Shown: one piece after another, positions 16,175 through 24,812 of the stretch | How positions within the stretch are numbered: the stretch's first letter is position 1 | Layout: each line of letters opens with the position of its first letter | From: VXMO01 sp965205915 | GTDB lineage: Bacteria > Chloroflexota > Dehalococcoidia > UBA6926 | Assembly (NCBI GenBank): GCA_965205915.1 | Contig: OZ242191.1 | Span: 1,674,001-1,738,000, forward strand | DNA length: 64,000 nucleotides | Reading direction: 5' to 3' | Program-made: the position numbers and the translations under genes | Notes under the pieces: model-generated | Seen by the model: the letters and a program-made list of their open reading frames with translations, nothing else | What the model was told of the DNA's origin: nothing | Databases searched by the model: none

Positions 16175-16513
16175 CTATCCGGCTCCGTCTGACTTCAGCC
16201 GGGTGTAGAAGGGGTTCCAGAAGAGGGGGTGGACGTATTCGAAGTTGACTTCAGCGGAGAGTTTGTCGTCGCCATCGTTGTCGCTGATGTAGACGGGGCG
16301 GCCACTGGGGTGAGCCTCAAGAGCGTCGAGAAGATTCTTCTTGCGATCAACGCTCAGGAACTCGGGGAAGCCGGCATCCTTGGGTCGCAGCGGGGACGGC
16401 GAGACGATCACAACGTCATGGCCCATGTTCTCAAGGTCATGGAGCAGGGCGGCCGGAATCGGTCCATCGCCGATATCGAGCGTTCCATCAACATCGAAAC
16501 ACAGTAAAGCCAT
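16175..16513 (-). CDS. Small HAD-like hydrolase
   Basis: A 112-residue protein with the HAD nucleophile motif CFDVDGTLD at residues 5-13. It goes on with DVVIVSPSPLRPK (motif II region with Ser) and VYISDNDGDDKL (acidic motif IV region). No cap domain is present, so it is a minimal HAD core, shorter than most phosphatases. The substrate is unknown; a nucleotide or sugar-phosphate phosphatase is likely. It has its own strong terminator. Confidence 0.7.
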   Translation of the reverse strand: MALLCFDVDGTLDIGDGPIPAALLHDLENMGHDVVIVSPSPLRPKDAGFPEFLSVDRKKNLLDALEAHPSGRPVYISDNDGDDKLSAEVNFEYVHPLFWNPFYTRLKSDGAG

Positions 16514-16682
16514 GGCGCAGTTCTCCCATCTTTGTGATTCTTGAGGGCTCGAGTGCCGGTCAAAGGCTACTCGGCCCTGTTTGCCTCCATCGGAGACGAT
16601 ACATCGTCATCGTACTGCATCGATAGGCGTTCCGCCGCGAAGCGAGTGTGGGCTATGCTTGCGTGGGCTAAGGCAGATTGGG

Positions 16683-17435
16683 ATGGAGGGCTGTGAGGCT
16701 TTGGCAGAGTCCGATGGTTTGACAGACAACTCGGATGCGGGGGCGGCGCGGGCCGGTTCGCGGTGGTTTTTGTTGGTCGTGGCGGCGTTCATTGCGGCGC
16801 TGCTGACTTCGAACATTATTGCCGTCCGTATCGTGACGCTTGGCGATGCGCCGGTTGTTGGGGAACTGATTGTCACGTCGGCGATTGTTGTGTTTCCCTT
16901 GAGCTACATCGTTGGTGATGTGCTCACTGAGGTGTATGGGTATGCCGTCGCTCGCCGCGTCATCTGGGCGGGGTTTGGGGCGAACCTGGTGATGGTCATC
17001 GCGATCTATCTTGGCGGGCTGCTGCCGGCGGAGAGCGAGTGGGAGCATCAGGCGGCGTATGACACGATTCTTGGGTTCACTGGGCGCCTTCTTGTGGCCT
17101 CGTTCATCGCCTACGTCATCGGATCATTCACCAATTCGATCATTTTGGCGCGCCTGAAGGTTATGACGAACGGACGGATGCTGTGGCTGCGGACGATTTC
17201 TTCCACGGTTGTCGGGCAGGCGCTGGACTCGTTCTTCTTCACTTTCATCGCATTTCTCGGCGTGCTTTCCACGGGCGATGTATGGCGCATTTTCTTCGTC
17301 GAGTGGGCAACGAAGGTTATCTACGAGACGGTCGCGACGCCGCTGACGTACGCCGTCGTCACATTCCTCAAGCGACAGGAGGGCATTGATGTGTACGATG
17401 AGTCGACGAATCTGAATCCCCTTGCGGTGCGATAG
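16683..17435 (+). CDS. Queuosine precursor transporter (YhhQ family)
   Basis: An integral membrane protein (about 250 aa) of the DUF165/YhhQ family that imports preQ0 or preQ1 for queuosine in tRNA. It has six to seven hydrophobic helices. Family landmarks are LLTSNIIAVRIV, FPLSYIVGDVLTEVYGYAVARRVIW, SFIAYVIGSFTNSIILARLK and STVVGQALDSFFFTFIAF. The start at ATG 16683 is tentative because the ribosome binding site is weak and the frame stays open to 16581. No queuosine synthesis genes are nearby, consistent with salvage. Confidence 0.88.
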   Translation: MEGCEALAESDGLTDNSDAGAARAGSRWFLLVVAAFIAALLTSNIIAVRIVTLGDAPVVGELIVTSAIVVFPLSYIVGDVLTEVYGYAVARRVIWAGFGANLVMVIAIYLGGLLPAESEWEHQAAYDTILGFTGRLLVASFIAYVIGSFTNSIILARLKVMTNGRMLWLRTISSTVVGQALDSFFFTFIAFLGVLSTGDVWRIFFVEWATKVIYETVATPLTYAVVTFLKRQEGIDVYDESTNLNPLAVR

Positions 17436-17515
17436 CGCCCTATTGCGCGCGCGGCTCTGGTTGTACACTGTGAATAGACGCAACGAACCTGCGTCCAACC
17501 TATGCGGAGGCGGCG

Positions 17516-18808
17516 ATGGCCCCTGATTCTTTGAACATTACGGACAACAGGACGGGCTCCCAGTATGAGTTGCCGATAGCGGACGGGGCGATACGCGCCG
17601 CGGATCTGCGGCAGATCAAGACTTCGGCGGACGATTTCGGCCTCCTCAGCTACGACCCCTCCCTGCTCAACACGGCCACTGTTCGGAGTTCCGTGACGTA
17701 TATCGATGGGGACGCGGGCATACTGCGCTATCGGGGCTATCCCATCGAGCAGTTGGCGGAGCATTCCACGTACCTGGAGGTCGTCTACCTGCTGCTGAAC
17801 GGGGAATTGCCCAACACTGATCAGCTGTTGGAGTTCGAGAAGGACATTCGCTACCGCACGATGGTGCTAGAGAACGTGCGGAAGATGATGGAAACCTATC
17901 GCTATGACGCTCACCCGATGGGGATGCTGGTCAGCATGATGGGCACGATGAGCACGTATTATCCGGAGGCCAGAAACGTTGCGGATCCGGAGGCACGAAA
18001 GGTGCAGACCGTGCGCGCCATCGGCAAGGTCGCCACGGTCGCAGCGTGGTGTTATCGCCACACACTGAGCTATCCGTTCATCTATCCCGACAACGACCTC
18101 ACGTATTCCGGCAACTTCCTGAACATGCTGTTCCGCATGGTGGAGCCGAAGTACGTGCCGAATCCCGTCATCGAGCGGGCCATTGACGTGCTGTTCATCC
18201 TGCACGCGGATCACGAGCAGAACGCAAGCACGAACGCGATGCGCGCCATCGCGAGTTCACAGTCGGATCCCTACTCAGCCCTGGCGGGCGCGATTGGCTC
18301 GCTGTCCGGCCCGTTGCACGGCGGCGCGAATGAGGCCGTGATTCGGATGCTCCAGCAGATCGGGACGAAGGACAAGGTTCCTGAGTTCATCAAGAATGTG
18401 AAATCGGGCGAGAGCGGCCGACTGATGGGCTTCGGGCACCGCGTCTACAAGAATTACGACCCGCGCGCGCGCATCATCAAGACCATGGCAGAAAAGGTAT
18501 TTGAGGTCACCGGGGTCAACCCGCTATTGGAGATTGCGCTGGAGCTGGAACGCATCGCGCTGGAGGACGAGTTCTTTGTCTCGCGGCAGCTTTATCCGAA
18601 CGTGGACTTCTATTCCGGGCTGATCTACCAGGCGATGGGGTTCCCGGTCGAGATGTTCCCCGTGCTGTTCGCTGTGCCGCGCACGTCCGGCTGGATGGCG
18701 CAGTGGAACGAGGGCATCGTGGACAGGGAGCAGCGAATCGTCCGGCCACGGCAGATCTACATCGGCGACGGCGAGCGGGACTACGTGCCGATCAGACAGC
18801 GGGACTAG
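17516..18808 (+). CDS. gltA: Citrate synthase
   Basis: Condenses acetyl-CoA and oxaloacetate at the entry of the TCA cycle (430 aa). Catalytic regions are HADHEQNASTNAMR, GPLHGGANEAV, GFGHRVYKNYDPRA and YPNVDFYSG (the catalytic Asp). GGAGG precedes the ATG by six bases. The N-terminal SSVTYIDGDAGILRYRGYPIEQLAEHS is the typical type I start. Its stop overlaps by a few bases the stop of the convergent gene at 18805-19176. Confidence 0.96.
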   Translation: MAPDSLNITDNRTGSQYELPIADGAIRAADLRQIKTSADDFGLLSYDPSLLNTATVRSSVTYIDGDAGILRYRGYPIEQLAEHSTYLEVVYLLLNGELPNTDQLLEFEKDIRYRTMVLENVRKMMETYRYDAHPMGMLVSMMGTMSTYYPEARNVADPEARKVQTVRAIGKVATVAAWCYRHTLSYPFIYPDNDLTYSGNFLNMLFRMVEPKYVPNPVIERAIDVLFILHADHEQNASTNAMRAIASSQSDPYSALAGAIGSLSGPLHGGANEAVIRMLQQIGTKDKVPEFIKNVKSGESGRLMGFGHRVYKNYDPRARIIKTMAEKVFEVTGVNPLLEIALELERIALEDEFFVSRQLYPNVDFYSGLIYQAMGFPVEMFPVLFAVPRTSGWMAQWNEGIVDREQRIVRPRQIYIGDGERDYVPIRQRD

Positions 18809-19176
18809 GTAGCTGCGGACGAAAGGTTTCCTTGAGATGGCGGCCTATAGAGCCAGCCGCGCCTGCGAGCATGCTCGCTGCGTATAGCCGCTACAGCCTT
18901 GACCCTGGAAGCAGACAGACCCGAGAAATCAATTAGCACATGCTCCGGGTATACCTCCAGGTCCGGAATCACCTGCCTACCCTCTGATTCACATTCTCCG
19001 GCGGAGACAGCAAGAACACCGGCGGATGCATGGAGACCGTCGGCGATAAAGTGCCTCCACGAATCTTCCGGAGAAATCTTATCGCCGTCGTAGGCAGACA
19101 GCCTCGCGTTGTCTTTGGGTGTAGGCCTAAAGGCCTGTGAAGTGACTCTGCCGTTCTGGATCCAACTGGGATGCAC
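18805..19176 (-). CDS. Uncharacterised protein, second gene of a two-gene cassette
   Basis: A 123-residue protein I cannot name. It reads MHPSWIQNGRVTSQAFRPTPKD, LSAYDGDKISPEDSW, a Cys/Glu segment (SAGECESEGRQVIPD) and a basic end (RSEHARRRGWLYRP). It has no signal peptide or membrane helix. It follows the gene at 19203-19619 by 26 bases on the same strand, and the pair looks like one operon. The compact two-gene layout at a lower-GC site is reminiscent of toxin-antitoxin or defence pairs, but no motif supports that. Confidence 0.6.
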   Translation of the reverse strand: MHPSWIQNGRVTSQAFRPTPKDNARLSAYDGDKISPEDSWRHFIADGLHASAGVLAVSAGECESEGRQVIPDLEVYPEHVLIDFSGLSASRVKAVAAIRSEHARRRGWLYRPPSQGNLSSAAT

Positions 19177-19202
19177 CTAACGAAGAAGAAGAGTCTCGCT
19201 AT

Positions 19203-19619
19203 TCACCGTGCGGCCATTTGAAGGTCCGCCAATTGGTCAGCCAGCCATTTCCAGGAATCCGGAGCATCGAGGCCGAGCGTGTGGTCTACAGTCGCGCTCG
19301 TACCGAAATCCAGGCACTGCCATTCTGCCGAATGAGTCCTTAGATCAATCTCCAAACTAACTTCGTGCCCACCAATGGGCCACTCGACCTGCACACCGCC
19401 CTCAGGCGTCGGATAGATGTAAGGACGAGGCAGAGTATCGGGATAATACTGCGCGAACTGAGCCGCGAGCCAGTCCAACCTCTCACTGTCGGGGCGCTTT
19501 CCGTACACGTCGCCCCATTGTTGAGCAGGTTGTACGCCGGAGGACCAGCCATCCTTGAGCGACTTTAGGCTCCTGAGCCTTTTATTGATGTCCTGCGGAT
19601 CGTGATTCACAACATTCAC
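19203..19619 (-). CDS. Uncharacterised protein, first gene of a two-gene cassette
   Basis: A 138-residue acidic protein of unknown family with DPQDINKRLRSLKSLKDGWSSG, LDWLAAQFAQYYPDTLPRPYIYPTPEGGVQVEWPIG and VSLEIDLRTHSAEW. The last two segments recur in small hypothetical proteins of mobile regions. The start is GTG at 19619 (other GTG codons follow). TATAAT on the minus strand at 19626-19631 is only six bases upstream, so the mRNA may be leaderless. Translated immediately before 18805-19176. Confidence 0.6.
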   Translation of the reverse strand: MNVVNHDPQDINKRLRSLKSLKDGWSSGVQPAQQWGDVYGKRPDSERLDWLAAQFAQYYPDTLPRPYIYPTPEGGVQVEWPIGGHEVSLEIDLRTHSAEWQCLDFGTSATVDHTLGLDAPDSWKWLADQLADLQMAAR

Positions 19620-19693
19620 CTGTCCATTATAGGTGAATCTCCCTGCAAGAGGACGCTCCTCACCCTAACCTTCTGCCCTGGGGAGAGGGGATA

Positions 19694-19719
19694 GATTCCT
19701 CGCTGCGCTCGGAATGACA
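19694..19719. repeat. Dispersed hairpin repeat, family 1
   Basis: GATTCCTCGCTGCGCTCGGA continuing ATGACA, nearly identical to copies at 8021 and 29579. It lies in the 145-base gap between the two-gene cassette and the aquaporin gene, next to a family-3-like C-rich segment. Confidence 0.75.
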
Positions 19720-19764
19720 TGGGGGGCGCGGGGGTGATGAGTGAACGTAGGGGGAGGGGATTTT

Positions 19765-20490
19765 TCAGTTGCGGCCGGGGAGCCGGAGTTTCTTGCCCTG
19801 CATGACGTAGGCGGCTACTAGCGCGCCGATGCCACCGCCTAGCAGCGGGCCTATCCAGTAGACGCAGTGGTCGGTCCAGTAGCCTGAGATCAGGGCGGGG
19901 CCGAATGCTCGGGCGGGGTTTAGGGCCGCGCCGGTCAGTGGCCCCGACATCAACGCTGTTAGGGTAATCGTCATACCGATTGCCAATGGCGCAATCGTTG
20001 AGGGCCCTTTTTCGTCCACGGCGACCTGGAAAATGACGAACACGAGGATGAAGGTCATGGCGGCTTCGATGAGGATGCCGATGGGCACTGAGATGTCGCC
20101 ATGGAGGGCGGGCACGCCGAGATTCGTCGCCTCCGCCGCATAGCCCATGACGCTGACGGACTCCGAGCCGGAGAAGATCACGCTGAGCAGCAGCACACCG
20201 ATGACCGCGCCAAGTAGCTGCGATCCCCAATAGGCCACCGCTGTGAGCGGCGCGATGTTGCCGGTGATGAGGAATCCAAAGGTGACGGCGGGGTTGAAGT
20301 GTCCGCCGGAGACGTGTCCGACGGCGGAGACGCCGATGAATATCGCAAGGCCGTGGGCGAATGCGATGACGAGGAGGTTGACGTCGCTCATGGCGGTGGC
20401 GGTCAGGATGGAGCCTGCGCCAATCACGAGCAAGACGAATGCGCCAAAGGCCTCTGCAATCGACTGTTTGGCAATCTGAGGTATCTCCAC
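19765..20490 (-). CDS. Aquaporin / MIP-family channel
   Basis: A six-helix water or small-solute channel (241 aa). Both pore loops are intact: GGHFNPAVTFG and GAALNPARAFG, with the selectivity-filter Arg after the second NPA. GPLTGAALNPAR resembles plant TIP-type channels more than GlpF. The GTG start at 20490 has GGAGGCGGG directly upstream; the frame is open to 20568 but without a better signal. No glycerol genes are adjacent, so a water-channel or ammonia/urea role cannot be separated. Confidence 0.9.
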   Translation of the reverse strand: MEIPQIAKQSIAEAFGAFVLLVIGAGSILTATAMSDVNLLVIAFAHGLAIFIGVSAVGHVSGGHFNPAVTFGFLITGNIAPLTAVAYWGSQLLGAVIGVLLLSVIFSGSESVSVMGYAAEATNLGVPALHGDISVPIGILIEAAMTFILVFVIFQVAVDEKGPSTIAPLAIGMTITLTALMSGPLTGAALNPARAFGPALISGYWTDHCVYWIGPLLGGGIGALVAAYVMQGKKLRLPGRN

Positions 20491-20572
20491 ACCCGCCTCC
20501 CCTTGCTTCGGGCTGATTCGCCCGTCCCCTGCGTGCCCCACCTGCGACGAAATGCGCGCAGGTGGCACGGCC

Positions 20573-21610
20573 CTACGTCGTGAGTATTATCTTGCCAAAG
20601 AAATCGCGGGATTCCATCAGGCGGTGGGCGTCTGCCGCTTCTTCAAGCGGGAAGACGCGTCCGACGGTACCCTTCAGCTTGCCCTGACGGGTCAGGCCCA
20701 TGACCTTTTCAAAGTCGGAGGTTCGGAATCCACCGATGCCCATGATTTCCAGGCCGCGGATGAAGGTCTGTCCCAGGTGCAGAGAGACGCGGTGGCCGGC
20801 TGTGACGCCGCACGTCACGAATCGCCCTTGCCGCCCCATGACGCGGAAGCTGCCGTCCCAGAGGGGCGCGCCCACGTTGTCGATGACAGCGTCCACTCCC
20901 TCGTTCTCCGTGAGGGCCATGACGATTTCCGGCCATGTTTCGCCGTCCGCGTAGCTGACGGTTTCGTCGGCGCCCAATTCACGCGCGCGGTCAAGTTTCC
21001 AGTCGGAGCCCGCTGTCGCGATGACGCGACAGCCGAGCAGTTTTGCGATCTGCAGGGCGGCGGTTCCGACACCACTGCCGATTGCGTGGATGAGCACGGT
21101 CTCGCCGGGTTGGACGCGCGCCTTTGTGTTCAACATGCGCCACGCCGTTTTGAAGACGATGGGCATGGCGGCGGCTTCCTCGAAGGAGAGTTCGTCGGGA
21201 ATAAGGTGGACGGCACGGGCGGGCACGGCGACCATCTCCGCGTAGGTTCCGTTTACACGGGAGCCGAGATCAAATCGGTTGGAGCAGTCCTCATCCCGTC
21301 CCAGCCGACAGTAGTGGCACATTTGGCAGGGCATTCGGGGATCGACGACGACGCGCGCGCCGGGCAGGTATCCGGCCTCCAGAGCCATCACGCTTGCATC
21401 GACTATCTCACCGGCCATGTCGAGGCCGAGGACGCGGGGGAGGCCGACCATGACGCCGTTCTCACCGGCGCGGGCGTTCAGATCAAAGCGGTTGATGGAG
21501 GCTGCGCGGATGCGGATGAGAACCTGATCATCGCCCATCACAGGGTCTTGCACATCGCCATATATGAGCTTGTCAGGCCCACCGCGTTCCTCGATGTAGA
21601 CGGCTTTCAT
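20573..21610 (-). CDS. Zinc-binding MDR dehydrogenase / quinone oxidoreductase
   Basis: A 345-residue medium-chain dehydrogenase. The GroES-like N-terminal part is followed by a Rossmann segment (VLIHAIGSGVGTAALQIAKLLG). The four Cys of the structural zinc lobe are present (PCQMCHYCRLGRDEDC), but the usual catalytic-zinc Cys and GHE motif are replaced (SINRFDLNA, GLDMAGEI). It is therefore likely an NADPH-dependent enoyl or quinone reductase, not an alcohol dehydrogenase. It follows a small membrane-protein gene and pdxA on the same strand. Confidence 0.85.
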   Translation of the reverse strand: MKAVYIEERGGPDKLIYGDVQDPVMGDDQVLIRIRAASINRFDLNARAGENGVMVGLPRVLGLDMAGEIVDASVMALEAGYLPGARVVVDPRMPCQMCHYCRLGRDEDCSNRFDLGSRVNGTYAEMVAVPARAVHLIPDELSFEEAAAMPIVFKTAWRMLNTKARVQPGETVLIHAIGSGVGTAALQIAKLLGCRVIATAGSDWKLDRARELGADETVSYADGETWPEIVMALTENEGVDAVIDNVGAPLWDGSFRVMGRQGRFVTCGVTAGHRVSLHLGQTFIRGLEIMGIGGFRTSDFEKVMGLTRQGKLKGTVGRVFPLEEAADAHRLMESRDFFGKIILTT

Positions 21611-21621
21611 AGCGCGGGGCC

Positions 21622-21789
21622 CTATGCTGAACCGTTTTCAGTGGATTGGGAGCTCGGCATGCCCTCCGGCTCGCGGATCTTGCTGTGCATCGCGATATAG
21701 AGCGTCGGCACGACGACTGCCACCACAAATCCCAGCAAGACCATCGGCCCCAAGAGCAATAGTGTCACGACGGTTGGAACGGCCCACAT
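21622..21789 (-). CDS. Small single-pass membrane protein (55 aa)
   Basis: A 55-residue protein starting MWAVPTVVTLLLLGPMVLLG, with one long hydrophobic segment (about 4-33) and a short polar tail (MHSKIREPEGMPSSQSTENGSA). GGGGGA lies 11-16 bases before the ATG. It fits snugly between pdxA (24 bases upstream) and the dehydrogenase (11 bases downstream), all on one strand, which supports it as a real gene. Function unknown. Confidence 0.6.
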   Translation of the reverse strand: MWAVPTVVTLLLLGPMVLLGFVVAVVVPTLYIAMHSKIREPEGMPSSQSTENGSA

Positions 21790-21813
21790 AGCTTCTTTGT
21801 CCCCCTATGTCAG

Positions 21814-22896
21814 TCAGTACACCCGCGCAGGGTCTTCATGCGCGTCTTGATGGGCCTTGGCGGTTTCAAGGCCACGACCGGTTGCGAGCAGGGCGGCGGT
21901 TCGGATGGCCGCGCTCATGCTCACGGCCTCGGCGACGCCGGCTCCGGCAATATCGTACGCCGTGCCGTGATCGACGGACGTCCGTACGAACGGCAGGCCG
22001 AGATTGACGCTGACACTGCCGTGAAAATCGTGCATCTTGACGGAGATGTGGCCCTGATCGTGGTAGAGAGCGATTACGGCATCGTAGTCGCCTGCTGCGC
22101 CGCGTAGAAACACGGAGTCGGCGGGCAGCGGGCCCTCGGCAACAATGCCCTCTGCGACGGCTTGCTCAACAGCCGGGCCGATTTCCTCGATCTCCTCACG
22201 TCCGAGCAGTCCGGCATCACCGCCGTGCGGGTTGAGGGCGGCAACGGCGATTCGCGGCTCGGCAACACCCCACTTTCGGAACTCGCGATCCGTCAATTGC
22301 AGTCGCGCGAGGATACGGTCTTTGGTCACGTACTTGTAGGCGTCCCTCAACGGGACGTGGGTGGTCAGATGGACGGCACGGAGCCGGTGCGCCATGAGCA
22401 TGGTAGCGATTTCGGTGATGCCCGCCATGCGCGCCAGCACTTCCTGATGGCCGATGTCCTCGTATCCGGCGAGATGCACGGCCTCCTTGTTGATGGGGGC
22501 GGTGGAGATCGCTTGAATGCGACCCTCAAGAGCAAGGGTGGCCGCAAGTTCAATGGACGTGATGGACACGACGCCGCCCGCAATGGTCGGCTCGCCGTAG
22601 GGCACGTCCGATGCGCCGGGTGTGTCGATGTTCCAAACGGGTATTGATTGGCTGTCCCATTCAATGTCGGCGAGTTGTTCACGGGAATCAACGTGGACGA
22701 GCGGAAGTCCATCGGCAAAGCGATTGGCGGACATTTCCGCCACCTGGTAGTTGCCGACGATGAGCGGCCTGCAAACACCAAGACGCAGATCATCGTTGGC
22801 GACGAGCGCCTTTACGACGACCTCCGGGCCGATACCGGCGGGATCGCCAAGCGTGATGGCGACGATGGGCGCCGCCGGGTTGATGTCTACAGCCAT
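21814..22896 (-). CDS. pdxA: 4-hydroxythreonine-4-phosphate dehydrogenase family (PdxA)
   Basis: A 360-residue metal- and NAD-dependent dehydrogenase/decarboxylase. ITLGDPAGIGPEVVVKAL, GGVVSITSIELAATLA, TAPINKEAVHLAGY, MLMAHRLRAVHLTTHVPL, NPHGGDAGLLGREE and IALYHDQGHISVKM are the PdxA signature including the metal His residues. The family makes PLP, but paralogs act in aromatic or sugar-acid catabolism. No other pdx gene is nearby and the neighbours are a membrane protein and an MDR enzyme, so a catabolic role is possible. Confidence 0.88.
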   Translation of the reverse strand: MAVDINPAAPIVAITLGDPAGIGPEVVVKALVANDDLRLGVCRPLIVGNYQVAEMSANRFADGLPLVHVDSREQLADIEWDSQSIPVWNIDTPGASDVPYGEPTIAGGVVSITSIELAATLALEGRIQAISTAPINKEAVHLAGYEDIGHQEVLARMAGITEIATMLMAHRLRAVHLTTHVPLRDAYKYVTKDRILARLQLTDREFRKWGVAEPRIAVAALNPHGGDAGLLGREEIEEIGPAVEQAVAEGIVAEGPLPADSVFLRGAAGDYDAVIALYHDQGHISVKMHDFHGSVSVNLGLPFVRTSVDHGTAYDIAGAGVAEAVSMSAAIRTAALLATGRGLETAKAHQDAHEDPARVY

Positions 22897-22974
22897 AACG
22901 CCCCTATTGTACGCCCTGCCCTCATTGCTCGAGTGCAGCTGGGCAATCCGCCTTACGTGCCAATTCGCCGCCGC

Positions 22975-23838
22975 TTAAAATCCCTTAAATTCGGGCGGGC
23001 GCTTTTCCATGAAGGAGCGCACGCCTTCGTCATAGTCGTGGGTCTCTCGCGTGTGCCGGTGTGCTGCTTCAACGTACTTCCAGTGCTCGCCGTAAGCCTT
23101 CGTGTGAATCTCTCGCACCATGTGCTTGACCAGCTGTTGCGTGACGGCGGGACCACTCGCCATTTTGCGGGCAAGCTCCTGAGCGGCCGGCATCAACTCG
23201 TCCGGCTCATAGACGCGATTGACGAGGCCAAAGCGATAAGCGTCCTCGGCGCTCAATGCCTCACCGGCGAGAAGCATCTCCATCGCGATGCCGTGCGGCA
23301 GGAGGTACGGCGCCCAGAATGCGCCGCCATCGAGCGGCACCAGCCCCCGTCGGATGTATACCTCAATGAAGCGAGCGTTGGTGCTGGCGAGGCGGATATC
23401 GCAGGCGAGTGCCAAATCGCATCCCGCGCCCGCGGCGACGCCGTTGACGGCCGCAATGGTGGGCTTGTCCAGTTCCCAGATTTGCATGTGGATGCGCTGA
23501 CCGTTCAGGGTCTCGTTTTCCATGCGTTCGCGGGCGGACATAGTGGGAACGTTCCAACCGCCCCGTTGTCGATTCTCCTTCTCTTTCATGTAATGCGGCA
23601 TGGGGCGATCTCCGCCCGCGCCGGCCATTGGCCCAACATCGCCGCCGGCGGAGAAGGAGCGCCCCTTGCCCGTGAGGATGACGACGCGGTCATCCGGGTT
23701 TGCCGCGATGTGATCCAGTTCGACGGTCATCTCCTCCATGAGAGGAATCAACCAGGGGTTGAGGGACTCAGGAACGTTGAAGGCAATTGTGACGACGCCG
23801 TGGTCGTCGCGATCAACCGTGATGTACTCGTGCTCCAT
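22975..23838 (-). CDS. Enoyl-CoA hydratase/isomerase family protein
   Basis: A 287-residue crotonase-fold enzyme of beta-oxidation type. GKGRSFSAGGDVG forms the first oxyanion-hole strand, and AVNGVAAGAGCDLALACDIRLAS the second. The usual first catalytic Glu region reads IEVYIRRGLVPLDGGAFW, where a Gly-Gly replaces the typical Glu-Gly context; the second acidic position is uncertain. The start is ATG 23838 after GGGGGTGGG. The monocistronic position leaves the substrate open. Confidence 0.85.
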   Translation of the reverse strand: MEHEYITVDRDDHGVVTIAFNVPESLNPWLIPLMEEMTVELDHIAANPDDRVVILTGKGRSFSAGGDVGPMAGAGGDRPMPHYMKEKENRQRGGWNVPTMSARERMENETLNGQRIHMQIWELDKPTIAAVNGVAAGAGCDLALACDIRLASTNARFIEVYIRRGLVPLDGGAFWAPYLLPHGIAMEMLLAGEALSAEDAYRFGLVNRVYEPDELMPAAQELARKMASGPAVTQQLVKHMVREIHTKAYGEHWKYVEAAHRHTRETHDYDEGVRSFMEKRPPEFKGF

Positions 23839-23909
23839 TCGCCCACCCCCCGAACTCTTGAGGCTTCTCAACGATTGATTGTACGCCCCGCCACCCTGTG
23901 GGCGCGGGA

Positions 23910-24710
23910 TTAGGATAAGCCTGACCAGATGAGATTGACGCCAACGATGCCTAGTCCGAGGGCCAGGATGCGTACAATCCAGGGGGCTGAGACCTTGCGG
24001 GATACGCGTGCGCCTACCTGCGCGCCAACTATCGCGCCGATGCCAAGCAACGCGATCGGCAGGATCATTTCAAGCAGCGGCGCGCTGGCGACGTGGACGG
24101 CAATAGCGGCGGGGCTTGTGATGAGGATGACGAGCTGTGAGGTGGCGGTGGCGAAGTGGGCGGGGAAGACGAATGCCTGCACGATGATTGGCACCATCGC
24201 GATGCCGCCACCGACGCCGAGCAGTCCGCCGAGCGTGCCCGTGCCAAGTCCGACGAAGCCGAGCGCGATGGCTCGTTTGCGTGTCAGGGGCACCCGCGCT
24301 TCCTCCGCCTCCGCCAGCGTGCGCGCCGCGCCACGCCCGCGGATTGGGCGGATCATCAGATAGACCATCAGCGCCAGGGCTGCGATGCCGAAAATGGTCT
24401 CGAATTCGCCGCGATGAAGACGCTCGACGACGAACGCGCCGAGGGCCATTCCAAACAGGCCCGTTACGGCCATCAAGCCGGCCCATCGGTACTCGATACG
24501 CTTTTGGCGAATGTAGGCCACGGTGGATGACAGGGACGTCATGAGGACCATCGACTGGGACATGCCGGTGATGATGCCGGGCGTCTCATCCGGCAGGACG
24601 ATGAGCAGAATCGGCACGGCGATGAACCCGCCACCTGCGCCGATAAGGGCGCCAATGGTTCCGGCTACAAAGCCGAGGAGGGGCATCAGGGCGAGGAGAA
24701 TGCCGTCCAT
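23910..24710 (-). CDS. TauE/SafE family sulfite/sulfonate exporter
   Basis: An integral membrane protein (266 aa) with about eight helices. The family's two internal repeats are visible: GALIGAGGGFIAVPILLIVLP near the N-terminus and GTLGGLLGVGGGIAMVPIIVQ in the second half. The ATG at 24710 starts the first helix; the frame stays open to 24812 with a proline-rich, unlikely extension. The exported anion is unknown (sulfite, sulfoacetate or similar). It is divergent from the CBS-HEPN gene. Confidence 0.88.
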   Translation of the reverse strand: MDGILLALMPLLGFVAGTIGALIGAGGGFIAVPILLIVLPDETPGIITGMSQSMVLMTSLSSTVAYIRQKRIEYRWAGLMAVTGLFGMALGAFVVERLHRGEFETIFGIAALALMVYLMIRPIRGRGAARTLAEAEEARVPLTRKRAIALGFVGLGTGTLGGLLGVGGGIAMVPIIVQAFVFPAHFATATSQLVILITSPAAIAVHVASAPLLEMILPIALLGIGAIVGAQVGARVSRKVSAPWIVRILALGLGIVGVNLIWSGLS

Positions 24711-24812
24711 GTTCTTACTATCGCACGGACGGCGTGGGGGTGGGGGTGTTCTATACTGTGGATCACTTAACGTCGCTGGGCTAAAAGGTGTGCGCGAGAC
24801 CTCGGGGGACAC

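Noticed and set aside
20552..21700. Long plus-strand reading frame (382 codons) opposite the MDR dehydrogenase
   Set aside because: It is antisense to a clear enzyme gene and has no family features; high-GC DNA often leaves such frames open.
22648..23913. 421-codon plus-strand frame opposite pdxA and the hydratase
   Set aside because: It spans two well-supported genes in antisense and reads as low-complexity composition.
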